This document shows positions 1-12,243 of a stretch of 64,000 nt of DNA, piece by piece. The notes below the pieces were generated by a model that was not told where the DNA came from, did no database searches, and saw only the letters and a list, made by a program, of their open reading frames with translations. Numbering within the stretch: position 1 is the stretch's first letter; the number at the start of each line of letters is the position of its first letter. The translations under genes were made by a program, and so were the position numbers. The stretch comes from Epiperipatus broadwayi (taxonomy: Eukaryota; Onychophora; Udeonychophora; Euonychophora; Peripatidae): contig JAQFVV010012395.1 of NCBI GenBank assembly GCA_028023455.1, forward strand, positions 10,288,154-10,352,153. The letters are read 5' to 3'.

Positions 1-236
1 GTAAGTTGTCTTTATTATGCTTTAACTAATATATTTGTTTAGTGTTAATAGTTATCTATAATGTTAGTATTTGTAAATCTTTACTTAAAAACAAATTGCT
101 TGTAATGTTTTTTTAAACTTTATTTTCATGATTTGTAATAAAGAAAAAATACTTCTTATCAAAATTATGAGTTACATTTTTGCTACAGCAAAATTATCAT
201 GCAATTTTTTTCTTTCAGACTACTTTTTTTTTCATA

Positions 237-300
237 TGACCAGGAAGCGAACCTGGGCCAGCTGCTTGGAAGGCACTAGCCACTAGGCCACCAACCCTTG
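237..300 (-). repeat. tRNA-Gly(UCC)-derived SINE or tRNA pseudogene
   Basis: Read on the minus strand, this stretch has a clear RNA polymerase III A box (TGGCCTAGTGG) and a near-consensus B box (GGTTCGCTTCC). Between them lies TGCCTTCCAAGCA, which makes an anticodon arm with anticodon TCC. The order and wording follow animal tRNA-Gly(UCC), but several bases between D arm and anticodon arm are missing and the acceptor stem does not close, so a functional tRNA is unlikely. An A-rich tail follows on the minus strand, as in a SINE. Family assignment would need other genomic copies. Confidence 0.65.
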
Positions 301-3189
301 ACTATTAAACAGTGACATTGTATTATATATCTCCACAGATTTTTTTAGAGAAGCAGTAATTAAGTTCTTATTTCCAAAAGAATAGTGCTGTATTTATTTT
401 CAGGATAATAAAAAAGAGAAAATTAGAATATAAAATTATGTCTAAAGAAAATTGACATTTTTACTATTATAAAAGTTATTAATATTACATACATTTATAT
501 TTATATTTTATATTCTTTATGTTGAAATATGTGAAAAATTAGTAATAATTTTAGAGTTTTATTTTTTAATATTATAAAATTATTATTTTATTCTTTTTAA
601 AGATTAAAAATTCAGTATATAAATAATAAATCACTCTATTTAGACATATTGTTCCATGAAATTTTTTATTATTGTTATGCTTAGAGTTTCTACTATATAA
701 TAGTCTTCTTCAGAGAACAGTTTTTATCATTATGCTCACAGCAGCAATTGAAGTATTGTCTTCTTCAAAACACAATTTTTTATTGAAAAACAATGATGCT
801 AAAATAATTAAAACTGCAAGCATAAAAAAGTGCATGAAAATAACTGTATAAATATAGTGTTTTACTATTTATATATTTTTTCACTACAATAACATCAATG
901 GAAAAGGAAAGTGAAAAAAGGAATTTGATGAATGTATAAATGTGCATATGTAAGATTAAATTATTCTGCTGAACATGCTATTACTGTTATACCATATTCC
1001 CACAATTATTGCCTGGATTATGGACTTTATCAATAAGATGTTTGAATCTAATGCATTAAATACCAATTTTACATTGATAAAAATAAAAGCCAGAAACTAG
1101 TCCAGGTATGAATATCTTAGCAATAACATATAATGTTTCTGAATATTCAAGCTTGCAATACATAGCTGTGAAATATTCTAAATGAATGCATGCCATCATT
1201 TATTCATAAAACAATAAGAGAATTATACACATTATTATCAATGCATCTGTTGATGAAAATAAGTCAAGAAAACATATTTAAAAAGATTTGAGAAGGGCTC
1301 TGATATAAGAACAAGGTTGGTGGCCAAAAAAAGATTTTGTATAATATTGAAAAGTCAACTTACCTTTTCAGTTATTAACTTTATCTCTTAGATTCTCTGT
1401 TAAAAAATAAACACATTGTTTTATATGTAAATAAATGTAGTGGTTGCTATGGCAATAATGAAAATGGAAGTCTGCTTAACTAGAGATAGTTATGCCAATT
1501 GTAATGATGATGGATCATCCAAAGAATAGAAAAGAAAATTGAATTCAATAATTTAAAATAAAGTCAAAGAGGAAGACATATTTATTATCTAACTGGATTA
1601 CTATAATTAAATGAGAAATTATATTTCAGTGGTATTCACTTGCTTTGCAGTTTATATCTATGACATTTTTTGACAAGCAATCTTATGAAGTTGCCATTCT
1701 ATCAATTGTTGGTCTAAGATAATGTCAATCGCCTCTTGATTAAATTAAGGAAGTTACCATGTCACCAAATTTTCCGCTGTAATTTATTTTCTTCCATAAA
1801 CATCTACATGATTAAATTAACTTGGGTAAACATAAAAACTCTATAGATTATACAATTGATAAATTGACACTAAAACAAAAATCCTTCAAATCTAATGAAT
1901 TAAGAGACCTACATAATTATTAGAGATGGGGTTAATAGTATGTAAAATATAATTATTGTATTTAAATAACAATATTAGTAATCATTATATTTCAAATTAA
2001 TCAACTAATTCTGAATGTGAAAAATAAGATCAAGGGATTTATAATATTTTTTATGATTCTTTTTTTTTTTTGTTTAATAACTGCAGATAAAATTGTTTTA
2101 AAATTTCTTAAAATAATTCTTTTTAGATACAATACATTTGTGAAATGCTTTATCTACTTCTACAGACTGAAAATTTTTAAAAAAAAATCTAAAATAACAG
2201 TTAATTAAATAACTTTTTTAAAAAACAAATTACTATCTTAGTCTGTACATGTGTATATGTCAATTTCAAGAATGTACTTGATATAAAAAGGTTTGCTACA
2301 AAAGAATACTGAAATTGAGGCCCAATTATGATACTTTAAATATTATTCATTTAAATATTTGAATTGATAGCTTTATATGAACTTAAATTTACAAATATTG
2401 TCAAGATATATTTACCTGTATTAATTAAATTCAAACATTCTATTAACAAGACCATCCAATATTGTAAATTTTTTTTCAATAATTATTTTTCTTAGTTATA
2501 TACTTCATAAGTAATGGTTTTAGTGAATAATAGAGCTTCAGTGATATATTTCTAATGTAGACCAGTTAATCCTTGGAGAAACATAATGATGAGGGATTGC
2601 TATTATTTCAGAAATGCACAAGTAACTGATTCAAAATCTTTTCTGATTCTGCAGCCATGCATGGCTTTGATATAATGAGCATTTAAAGTTTAGGAAGCAT
2701 TATCTTAACTGTTTCTAATAGCAACTCAAATACTAATATGCTTTTATTTTTTAACTAACTAACATTCTGTGTGTGTGAGCACCTAATTGATTAAATTTGT
2801 TCTGGCCTTTTTATAAGTTGTTTTTTTGAAAACACTGCATTTTTTTATAAATATTTTTAATAATTTCTTAATTGGATTTTTTTTATATAATCTGTCTTAT
2901 TTTTATCTTTATACAAAGTGGCTTTTATAAGTTATAATTAACAGGAGCATTTTAGAATAAAAGAATTGAATTGAAAGTAAGTTAATTTGTCCACACCTCT
3001 TCATATTGCTCTCACATGAGATGGAAATAAAAGCATAAAGTTGGACATTTGGTTGTAAATAATTTCATACTTTATATATAAGCATTGAAGTAGATGTAAA
3101 GATTCAGATGTAACAAGACTAGTTTATCTGATAAGTGGAGATATTGTTTGAGAGAGATTTGTAATTTTTATATTTCTTCCAAAGAGTAA

Positions 3190-3582
3190 GCTTGTGGTTT
3201 AAGACTGTAGAGGTCCCTACTATCGCATTTTTATACGCATGTGCTTGAGGCTACAGCCTTGATGAATATTACTTACATAATCAATGTGCATTTAAATAAA
3301 TTTATAATTAAAGATAATTGTGAATTATTATTAATTTAGAAAAATTGGCTTGATTAAATATATTTTACAGCACTCAGTTAATTATTAAAAATATAATTTA
3401 TTGCAGTGCATTATAAAATGTGAGATGTCTTTCTCTATGTAAGAGTAGTGTGTTGAGAAGTGGGTTGATAATCTTAAGTCTCAAGTTTTATTCTACAGTT
3501 TATTATTAAGTAATATATATTAAGGCTATAATCTTAAGAGGTCCCTACTATCGCATCTAGGTGCATAGCCTTAATATATAAT
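3190..3582. repeat. Dispersed short repeat, two copies, one inside a hairpin
   Basis: The 18-mer AGGTCCCTACTATCGCAT occurs at 3211-3228 and 3539-3556, with a third slightly diverged copy at 5230-5247. The second copy sits in a stem-loop: TATATTAAGGCTATA near 3517 is matched by its reverse complement at about 3566-3580. The surroundings of copies one and three are also related (a GTTTAAG stretch before, a TATTACTTA stretch after), so this is a small repeat family rather than chance. No coding content. Confidence 0.5.
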
Positions 3583-4710
3583 ATACCTGGGTCTCATTTT
3601 ATACAGTAGATAGGTTCCTCAAAAATGCGCACAAAAATAGATTTAACTTACCTTGAAACATGGGGGATACATACTGTAATTTTCAAAACCACATAAAAGG
3701 GAAGCAACAACATAAAACTACTTTAAAATTCGCTTTAAAAAAAATAAGGAAATAAAATATGACTAATAAAAAATTTCAAATTTGAAAAAAAATGATGCAA
3801 AACAAACTTTTTTTCCTTTTTTTTATTAATTACAGTATTTAATTTTATTCAAAACAATATATTTTTATGCATAATTTACAGTATTTTACATTTTTTCATA
3901 CATGTACAATATTTTAATCATTATCACTATTTGACTATATGCAGGTTCATTTGTGAAATGATAAGACATCAGATTCATCACAAGAGGAAATATAACTAGT
4001 GCCAATTTCATTTTTTTAAATTGCTGTTATGCTGGACTCACCCAAACTAAACTGTTTTCCAATTGCTGTTGAACCTTCCCATTTCATTAAGTGATTTAAA
4101 ATTGAAATTTTTGTTTCCAAAGAAATTCGTTTTCTTGGGTATTTTTTCCTCTCCATTAGGATAAACTAAAAGTTTAAAATAAAAATAAGAACTTAGACTT
4201 AAGATAATCAAAAGGCACCTACTCATCACTGTGGGCAAAATTTAATTAAAACTAGCAATTAAAAATTAAATTCTTATTTTTGTCTTTAATTTTTAAATTT
4301 TCAATTCCGTTTAAAAATCAAATTTCATTGTTTCACATCACATTAATTTCAGATCACATTACTTATTTTTTAAATTATTAATTACAATTAAAAATCAGAT
4401 TTTAATTTTTAATTGTCAAATTTAATTGTGCTCACCACTGTTACTCACCTTTTAAAAATAAACTTATGGACACTAAATGATTAATTGATTATGTACTCTT
4501 TTTTTAAAAAGCAAAAATAGAATGTGATTAAAATGCAAAACAACAACATGCATAATATAGGCATCTATAAAGTTTGAACAGATTTACATTATAATCTTGT
4601 AAAATTTAATATGTGTATATAAAATGGGGAAATCCTGATTTTAAGTGAATTATGAACTTCTTTATTGCATAAAATCTATTACAGTACTATTATAAAGCAT
4701 TGAAAATATT

Positions 4711-4840
4711 GAAATTATTAGATGGAAGTCGAACTCTGATAATGCGCTATTACTTTAAATATGGCATGTGAATGCACAAAATTTATAATATTTAAAGTAA
4801 ATACCACATTATCAGAGATTGACTTCTGATCTAATAATTT
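4711..4840. mobile_element. Small palindromic MITE-like element
   Basis: Two arms of about 50 bp are imperfect reverse complements. The left arm runs from AAATTATTAGATGGAAGTC, and the right arm ends GACTTCTGATCTAATAATTT. They enclose a short centre around 4765. The TTTATTGCATAAAA motif occurs both about 50 bp before the left arm and directly after the right arm. There is no open reading frame, consistent with a non-autonomous fold-back element. Confidence 0.55.
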
Positions 4841-4941
4841 TTATTGCATAAAAGAAAACCGCATACAAAGAGATTAAGAAGAAATGAGGATCACATAACT
4901 TCAAAATCATATTTAAAAAATCCGCATAAAATGAGACCCGG

Positions 4942-5345
4942 GTGTACTTATGTAATGAGTATGCATTTAACAAATTATTAATTACAACTTTAAATTGTCT
5001 TAAAATATTTCTAATTATAAGAGCTTCATACTGACTCACTATAAATTGAAAGATTTCATGTATGTTAGTTTGTATAGAAATTGCGGACTTAATCAGTGAA
5101 GTTGTTAATAGCTTCACATCCTCAAATCAAAATGCTTTAGATTCACCTATATAATTAAAAAATAGGTTGAAGATAAGAATGGCCGCTCTTGTCTTTTAAA
5201 GTCATTAATCTTGTGTTTAAGATTTGGAGAGGTCCCTACTGTCACATCTAGGTGCATAGTCTTAAGGTTATAGCCTTAATATATATTACTTAGGTAATGA
5301 GTATGCGTTTAACAAATTATTAATTACAACTTTATTATTAATCAA
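4942..5345 (+). repeat. Direct repeat pair with a third AGGTCCCTACT copy
   Basis: A segment containing TAATGAGTATGC followed by AACAAATTATTAATTACAAC occurs at about 4953-4987 and again at about 5296-5330. The third copy of the AGGTCCCTACT repeat (5230-5247) lies between them. This looks like two overlapping insertions of the same small repeat family seen at 3.2-3.6 kb. No gene is visible. Confidence 0.45.
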
Positions 5346-5997
5346 TTTTACCTACATTGTAACTTTACTGAAGTGGAAAGAATTATGTAACATGAGTGAA
5401 AAATTTGCAGATATTTTCAAAGATTTTGATTCAATATCTTGATCTTGGTTTTCCATTAATAATTAGATAATAGTGATCAAACTATATATTCCCAATTCTG
5501 AAAAGCACTTTGACATTGTTATATTAACAGGGCATCTAAGCTAACTTAGAATTTTCTTCAAATATCTAATTCATTCATACTTTATGTAATTACCAATTCT
5601 TGTTTAATAAAGTGCTAATCTGTTATTAATAAAATAAAAAATAAAAAAGCGAAGACAAAACCCCTCATCAATCAGTGTTTGACTATCCTGATGACAATAT
5701 ATTCTCCATCATGCTTTCTCTGAGTAGGAAAGAGCCTTTGTTCTGCAACAAAGTATTTAATGTGTTTTTTATTTTCCTTATATAACACACATTTACATTC
5801 AGATATTTATAATTTTAATAGGATTTTCTGTGTATATGTCTAAATAAATTCCAGTTGGGTTGCAATTAGGCAAGCAACCAATTAAAAACTGGTATTGCAA
5901 ACTGAAATCATACCATACAGTAATAGTATTTTTTCGTCTCAACTTTAAAGTAAAAGTGGAATTACATTTAGCTTACTATTCTAATTTATATAAGGAT

Positions 5998-8702
5998 TGT
6001 GTATCAGCCGCTAGAGGCGCAATTTCTAGCTAAATTTTTAGAAATATGCCGTTTCGCGGCTGCACCCAAGTCTTTAAGCATTCTTTCTAAAATAAATCCT
6101 AGAAAGATTGTTAACTCGGAGTTAAGTCTACTTTCTATGCTAAAACGTAGAGTGTTAACTTGGAGTTAAGTCTTCTTTCTATGATAAAATCTAGAAAGAG
6201 TGTTAACTTGGCTTAGCGGCTAATGGTGTGGCTTTTTCCGATGCTAAAAGCAGAGGAAAATGCTGTAGTTATTTGTGTCATGCACTATATTGTAATGCTG
6301 CATTATGTATTTTATGTAACAATATCATATGAAGGTGTGTTAATGTGATCGTGTCAAAATTATTTAAATTTTCATTGGTGCCTTTTTTTTTAAAACGAGT
6401 TGATGTACTGTTACATTTTATCAATTTTAACAGTAGTGATTGTTCCTCATAAATTTGTATTCCTCCTAAATTTTCGATTAGGGTGGGTAGCATAAAATTT
6501 TAAAAATCACGCTTTGAGTCACGTTTTAGTGAGAAATTTTCCGAGACAAAAAGTATGGCTAATTCCCACAATAGAAAACTTGAAAAGATGGGAATTGCCA
6601 GACACAGAAGCCGGTGCTGGAATATTTCTACAGCAGAAAAAAAGAAAAAAACATCCTGCTGCTGAAAGAAAAGATTGGATTGTGCTGCAAATATATACAG
6701 ATTTGAGGTCCAAAAACATCTGCTGACGGAAAGGTTCACTTCGTAAAGGCAAGCTTGTTTGAGGGATTCTAAATGACCTTCGTCAAATGTCAAAAATAAA
6801 AAAAGTAACTTCAATTTTTATTTAAATGTACATCCCTTCTTCTCCCGATAATTGTTGTCATCGGCAATCAAATGTAAAATAAAAGAAGTAACTAAAATTT
6901 TTATTTAAACATAGCCCCAAAAACCCCTCTTCTCCCAATAATTGTTATCGTCGGCAATCAAATGGGCAAATAAAAGGAACGTCAATTATTCTTTAATCGT
7001 ATAGAAAAAAACAAAAAACCCTCCCACTAATTGTCGTCGGCAATCAAATGTAAACCAATCAAAGTAAGACAGTAAATTATTAGTTAAACATAACCCAAAT
7101 TACTATTTGAACGTACACTGAAAAAGACCCACTCTTGTCAATCAAAATTAAAGAAACCTAGACTATTATTGTCCCATTGTCAAATCAAATATTATTTGGG
7201 AAAACCTAAATAATTTATAAACGGAAAAAAAAAGAAAGTCAAATCGGTTTTCAATCAAATGGTAACCGATAAAAGTCACTTAAATTTTGATTTAAACATA
7301 CACACAAACAAAAAAAAAACACAAAACACTTTCTCCCAATAATTGTTGTCGGCAATCAAATGTAAAAAATAAAAGGAACGTACAATTATTCTTTAATCAT
7401 AAACAAAAACACCCCTCCCACCAATTGTTGTTGGAATCAAATTTAAAGCACTGAAAATAAGGTAAACCGATTCTTTTTTAAACATAACCCAAATTACTAT
7501 TTGAACATACACCAAAAAAACCCGCTCTTGTCAATAAAAATGAAAGAAAACCACAACAACTATTATTATCCCATTCTCAAAAATATTAGGTTTTGGGCAA
7601 ACCAAAATCATAATTTATAAACTGAAAAAAAAAAAAAAAGAAAGTCAAAACCGTTGTCAATCAAATATAACCGATAAAAGTAACTTCAATTTTGATTTAA
7701 ACCTACACAAAAAAACGGAACCCGTTTAGCTCCCAATAATTGTTGTCGGCAATCAAATGTAAAATAAAAGGAAGGTAAATTAGTATTTAATCATCACCCA
7801 AAAACACCCACCCCTCTTACTAATTATTGTCAGCAATCAAATGTACACCACCACTAAAAGTAATGTAAACTACTATTCTTTAAATGGTTACACCCCTTCT
7901 CCTAATAATTGTTGTCTACAATCGTACACACAAAAAAACACCCCTCCCAATAATTAGTATCGGCAATCAAATGTAAACTGATCAAAGTAAGACCGCAACT
8001 TATTATTTAAACGTAACCCAATCTACACCAAAAAAACACCCGCTCTTGTCAATAAAAATTAAACAAACAATAACTATTATTGTCCCATTGTCAAAAATAT
8101 TTATTTGTAGAACCAAAACCATAATTTATAAATGAAAGGAAGTCAAATCGGTCGTCAATCAAATGTAAACTGATAAAAGTAAAGGTTTTAATTTTTATTT
8201 AAACATACACACACACGCGCGAAAAAACAACAACAACACTTCTCCCAATAATTGTTGTCGGCAATCAATGTAAACCTATCAAAGTAACGTAAATTATTAT
8301 TTAATCGTACACAAAAAAAAAACCCACTAATTGTTGTCGGTAATCAAATGTAAACCTATCAAAGTAACATAAATTATTATTTAAAGATCCATCAAAAAAA
8401 ATGTTCTCTCTTGAATTTTGTCAATCCAATTTTACAAAAACAGTAATACTATTTAAAAAAAAAAACACAAATTACTATTTGAACACACACCAAAAAAGAC
8501 CCTTTGGTAAAAAAAAAAAAATTTAAAAAAAATTATCCCATCGTCAAAAATATTATTTGGGAAAAATAATTCAGAAACAAAAGAAAGTAAACTTTTGTAA
8601 ACAAACCAAAAAAAAAAGTCAATATTAATAGAGAATCGCTAGCCCGGGAACATTATATTAATGTGTTTTTAGTTAGAAATCGCGCCTCTAGCGGCTGACA
8701 CG
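5998..8702. mobile_element. 2.7-kb non-autonomous TIR element with 6-bp target duplication
   Basis: The left end reads TGTGTATCAGCCGCTAGAGG and continues GCGCAATTTCTAGCTA. The right end is its imperfect reverse complement (AGAAATCGCGCCTCTAGCGG, then CTGACACG). AAGGAT flanks both sides, at 5992-5997 and 8703-8708, matching a 6-bp target-site duplication. Inside are three roughly 60-bp repeats of an AGTTAAGTC/CTTTCTATG-type unit at 6080-6220, then a decayed minisatellite. No transposase frame is visible; the short overlapping frames on both strands at 6500-6800 look like noise. The superfamily is not assignable from the termini alone. Confidence 0.7.
6830..8640. repeat. Decayed minisatellite with higher-order periodicity
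   Basis: Variants of AATTGTTGTCGGCAATCAAA recur about ten times (for example near 6850, 7023, 7338, 7738, 7948, 8250 and 8330). A second motif, TTGTCCCATTGTCAAA, recurs near 7170, 7565, 8080 and 8535, roughly every 400-500 bp. Together they suggest an old higher-order repeat in which short units alternate with the second motif. The + strand is strongly A- and C-rich with many A runs. It lies wholly inside the 5998-8702 TIR element. Confidence 0.65.
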
Positions 8703-10153
8703 AAGGATCAGATGACAACCAAAGATTGTGTATCGGACATTTTTATTTTGTATGAGTAAAAACTAAAAATATTACAACTTCTTAAAATCTCTATGAGAGT
8801 AGTTTATTTCTTGTGGAAATATTCTTTTAAAAAAAACTGTGATATTTCAAGTTTTTACACATTCAAAATATAAATATCAGATTTGCAACTTTTATACAAG
8901 CTTCGTTGATAAGCTAAAAGCAGTTCCAACTTTAGTTTAAAAGTAGATCAGACAAATACTATTATTAGACAGCTGATTCCAATTTGTAATGCCAATTTTT
9001 AATTATTTACCTGATTATATCAGAGCTTAAATTGATCTAGAGAGGAAAAGTACAGAAAATCCACTAAAATTATAAATAGTTTCTTTTTTTATGTACATAA
9101 AAAAAATTTGTAATTATAAATATACATATTTCTTCATAAATATTTGTGACAAATATAAATTCATTTAATAATTCTATATTCACATTTAATTAAAAAAAAA
9201 AACAGTTTTAAACTTCGGTCAACCAAGTAAATTGTAATTATTTCATTTGAGATTTAGTTTTATATACACCAATAATTTTCCTAATATTGGTAAAAGTACT
9301 ATTTTTGGCTGTTTTAATGTCTGGTTCATTGATAGCTTTGTAATTGGTAACTAATTATCACAGTATAATCATTGATTTAAAAACACACCTTTATTTGTCT
9401 AGAAGATTAAATGGCAGAATTTAAAAAGTTATAATGAATGGTTTTGATAAATGCTAATCCTATTGAATGCAGTGAATCACAAAACCTACATCCTCTCTTA
9501 ATTAGATCTACTAAGAGAATTTTAATTCTTCCACACTTAGTCTACTCCCCCCCCTCACAGAGTTCTCATGAAAACTCATGAGGTATTTCTAAAGATGATT
9601 CTAGACTAATTGTATTAAATGCCATTACTTTAAATTGGAGTACTTTATTGCCCAATTATCTCAACTTTTGAGAAGAAATGTACCATATATAAAAAAAATA
9701 AAACAGTCTTATAAGTAGCCCACATCAGATAAAAGGTCATCTCCATCAGCTCCTTATAGAAAATTAGTAAAGAAGAAGGCAGTATTCGCCAAATTCGTTA
9801 CTTTAAAAGGGGTGAACTCTTTCTTTAATACCTCTATTTTAAAATAGTAGATACTCATTCATCAATTGTAGGCTAGCTTCTTGAAAAAAAAATACTGTTG
9901 CAAACATTTTCAAAGTTAATATTCAAAGTTTAGTGAATAGAAAAGAGCTTTTTATGAGCAGACAACTATTTGTGAGAGTATTTTTTACCCTGTTTAGTAA
10001 TCTTCATTTATTTACTCCATTATTTTAATAGAATTGGTTCTCAATTGTAGAAAGAGATTACTTCTAATCCATTGTGTGATGTTTTTTTATAGCTTATTCA
10101 CTTACCTAATAATAGTTAAATAATTTAAATATGTATTTGGTTTGATTATTTAG

Positions 10154-10248
10154 GTTCCAGCCATTTCTTTAGCATATGAAGAACCTGAAAGTGATATTAT
10201 GAAGAGGCAACCACGTGATCCTTTACGGGATAAATTAGTAAATAGCAG
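10154..10248 (+). CDS. ATP1A: Na+/K+-ATPase alpha subunit, exon encoding the M6 end and L6/7 loop
   Basis: The sodium pump alpha subunit is a P-type ATPase of the plasma membrane that exports three Na+ and imports two K+ per ATP. This exon encodes 31 codons plus two bases. It begins [16 protein letters not shown] and continues [15 protein letters not shown], the strongly conserved stretch at the end of transmembrane helix M6 and the cytosolic loop that follows. It is bounded by TTTAG before 10154 and GTAAAC after 10248. The split codon (AG|G, arginine) is completed by the next exon. The catalytic P and N domains lie upstream of the window. Confidence 0.97.
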
Positions 10249-10454
10249 GTAAACAATCTAGTTTAAAGCACTTATTTATTTAATTGTTTTATCTCAACAT
10301 AAATATCATATATATGGATAATCTAATAATAATGACTAATATTATCATATCTTAGTTTATCTATAGAAATTTTATATCTTATGAGACTATCTTTCTACTT
10401 ATATATATATATATATATAAAACCAAAACTGTCTAACACTATACTAGCAAAAAT

Positions 10455-10600
10455 AAAAATGCAAAACCATAAAACAATACAATACTAGATTAAATTTTAA
10501 AAATTTTACCAAAATCCTTACACAACCATGGTTTCATCTACTACAAATAGACTTTCTCAAGTGAAAATCAATCTAAAGGAAAACATATATATATATATAT
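10455..10600 (+). repeat. Left terminal inverted repeat of the fold-back composite
   Basis: About 145 bp, from AAAAATGCAAAACCATAAAA to a (TA)n run at 10585-10600. It recurs as a near-perfect reverse complement at 16917-17066. Both copies abut a short TA microsatellite: on the left the Penelope 3' end follows it, on the right the 409-bp repeat array precedes it. The pairing shows that the outer ends of the composite were duplicated in inverted orientation. Confidence 0.85.
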
Positions 10601-12096
10601 ACAAACAAACCTTCCCATAATTCACTACAAATTCCACCTTCCCTTAATATCAAAAGAAGTCTTCATAAGATTGATAGCCTCAGAATCAAGGAGTTTTATC
10701 ATCAAAGTCTCCTTTATTCTTCTTTTTAACTCATTCTTTTCATAAAAAATAACCGAAGCATTGTCAAACAATATTCTATGACCTGTATGCAATTCATGAA
10801 TATATAAAGCTGAGTTAAGATACCTATGTTTAACCCTACTTTTATGAACCTTAACCCTTTCATTAAGGCTAAATTTACTCTGACCTACATAAAATTTACC
10901 ACAACTACATGGAATTTTATAAACAATACCAGGAATAGACCTACTATCAATAGACTGCTTTGAACCATTAAGTAATGAATTCAAATCAGAACCTTTCCTC
11001 CATGCAACCTTCATTCCACCTAACAAATGACTATTCCTATAAACCAAATTATAAATTGATGCTTTAAATGGTAAAGATATATAATCATCATCCTTACCAA
11101 CAAAATTCTTATCATCCAAATCACGACTATAAACATTATTATTAAATACCACTTTTTTAATAAAATCATGATTATAACCCAATTCTACATATTAAGCAGC
11201 AAATTGACTTCTTTGAATATCAGCATCATTATTAAAATTATTAAGCCTTCTATTCCGACAACAAAAATTCAACAAAGACATTTTTTTATGTATAAAAGGC
11301 TGATAACTATCAGGCCTAATCATATTTCTCAAATTTTTAGGTTTTATAAAATGACTACAAAACAAAACATCATTAACCTTCTCAACATTTAAATCTAAAA
11401 ACTTTAATTTTACAAAATCAAAACCACCCCCCTCAATTGTAAACTTAATCCTAGAATCAAAACCATTTAATGCACATAAAAACTCTTCTAATTTCTCTTT
11501 CTGAATAACAAACAAACAATCATCAACATACCTAACAAATAATTTAATAGAACATGAAAACATATTAATAATACTACACTCCAAATAATCAATATAGACA
11601 GCACACATCAATGGAGAAATGACATAACCAATAACCCAACCTTCTCTAATCTTATAAAACACATCATTAGACATAAAATACATTGAATCCTCTAACAGCA
11701 AAAGCAAATCATGAAAAACCTTAATCTTATCTGCAGAAAAACATTCTAATTTTTTTTTAAAATTGAAAGAAAAACATCAATACTTTTTAATCTATTAACC
11801 GATTGATACATATTTTCAATGTCTAAACTACCAAAAACGCAATCATCATCCAAAACAAAACCATTTATTTTCTCAAAAGCCTCAAAAGAAGAAGAAACAC
11901 AAAATTGACCCAATTTTATATAATCCTTAAAATATCTTATAATAAAGTTTGATATTTTATCAACAATTCCTCCTGTAAAATCAAAAATACATCTCAAAGG
12001 AAAATTATCTTTATGAGACTTCAAATTAAAAAAAACCTTTGGAGCCACGAAATCACTAGGGTAACAATTTAAATAAGTAGCTCTATCAAAAATCTT
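10601..12096 (-). pseudogene. Penelope-like retroelement, inverted 5'-truncated broken copy
   Basis: This minus-strand copy is nearly identical to the plus-strand element at 12244-13714 and covers the RT palm through the GIY-YIG domain. Two lesions break it. An A/T run near 11753 is two bases longer than in the intact copy and shifts the frame. A GAA codon has become TAA at about 11192, just after QFAA. It ends at 12096, where homology to the plus-strand copy stops. Penelope elements are known to carry a 5'-truncated inverted copy at their 5' end, and this fits that arrangement. It should not encode a full enzyme. Confidence 0.9.
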
Positions 12097-12243
12097 AAAT
12101 AATATTAAAATGTTAAATAATATTGATTTTAAAAGTAAAGTTTCTTTAGAATTAAATAATGGAAAATATGCTATTTTAGATTCTGATCCTGGTAAAAAAA
12201 TAAAATCTAAATTAATTAAGATTATGAAAGTTATGAAAAATAA
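12097..12243 (+). other. Asymmetric centre of the Penelope inverted duplication
   Basis: These 147 bases exist only in the plus-strand copy and separate the two homologous arms. They encode the first ~45 residues of the intact reading frame, a lysine-rich segment starting MLNNIDFKSKV. Structurally this is the loop of the head-to-head inverted repeat. The upstream frame is not continued, so the protein start at 12110 is the first methionine available rather than a proven native start. Confidence 0.7.

Larger units (their letters stand above)
1..10153 (+). other. ATP1A: Intron of the Na+/K+-ATPase alpha gene (upstream exon just outside the window)
   Basis: The window opens with GTAAGT, a consensus 5' splice site, and the first recognisable exon follows an acceptor ending TTTAG at 10153. 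The exon begins in phase 0 with VPAISLAYE, and in this family the residue just before is the end of the GTDM segment, so an exon boundary immediately upstream of base 1 is reasonable. The intron is AT-rich and holds a tRNA-derived SINE, several small palindromic repeats and a large TIR element, each listed separately. From 306 to 3190, and again from 8709 to 10150, I see only AT-rich sequence without a recognisable gene. Confidence 0.7.

Noticed and set aside
6500-6814. Overlapping frames of 70-104 codons on both strands
   Set aside because: They overlap one another, resemble no family and lie in a decayed non-coding TIR element.
10625-12048. Three separate minus-strand genes
   Set aside because: They are one Penelope-like coding region broken by a frameshift and a stop, as shown by the intact plus-strand copy.
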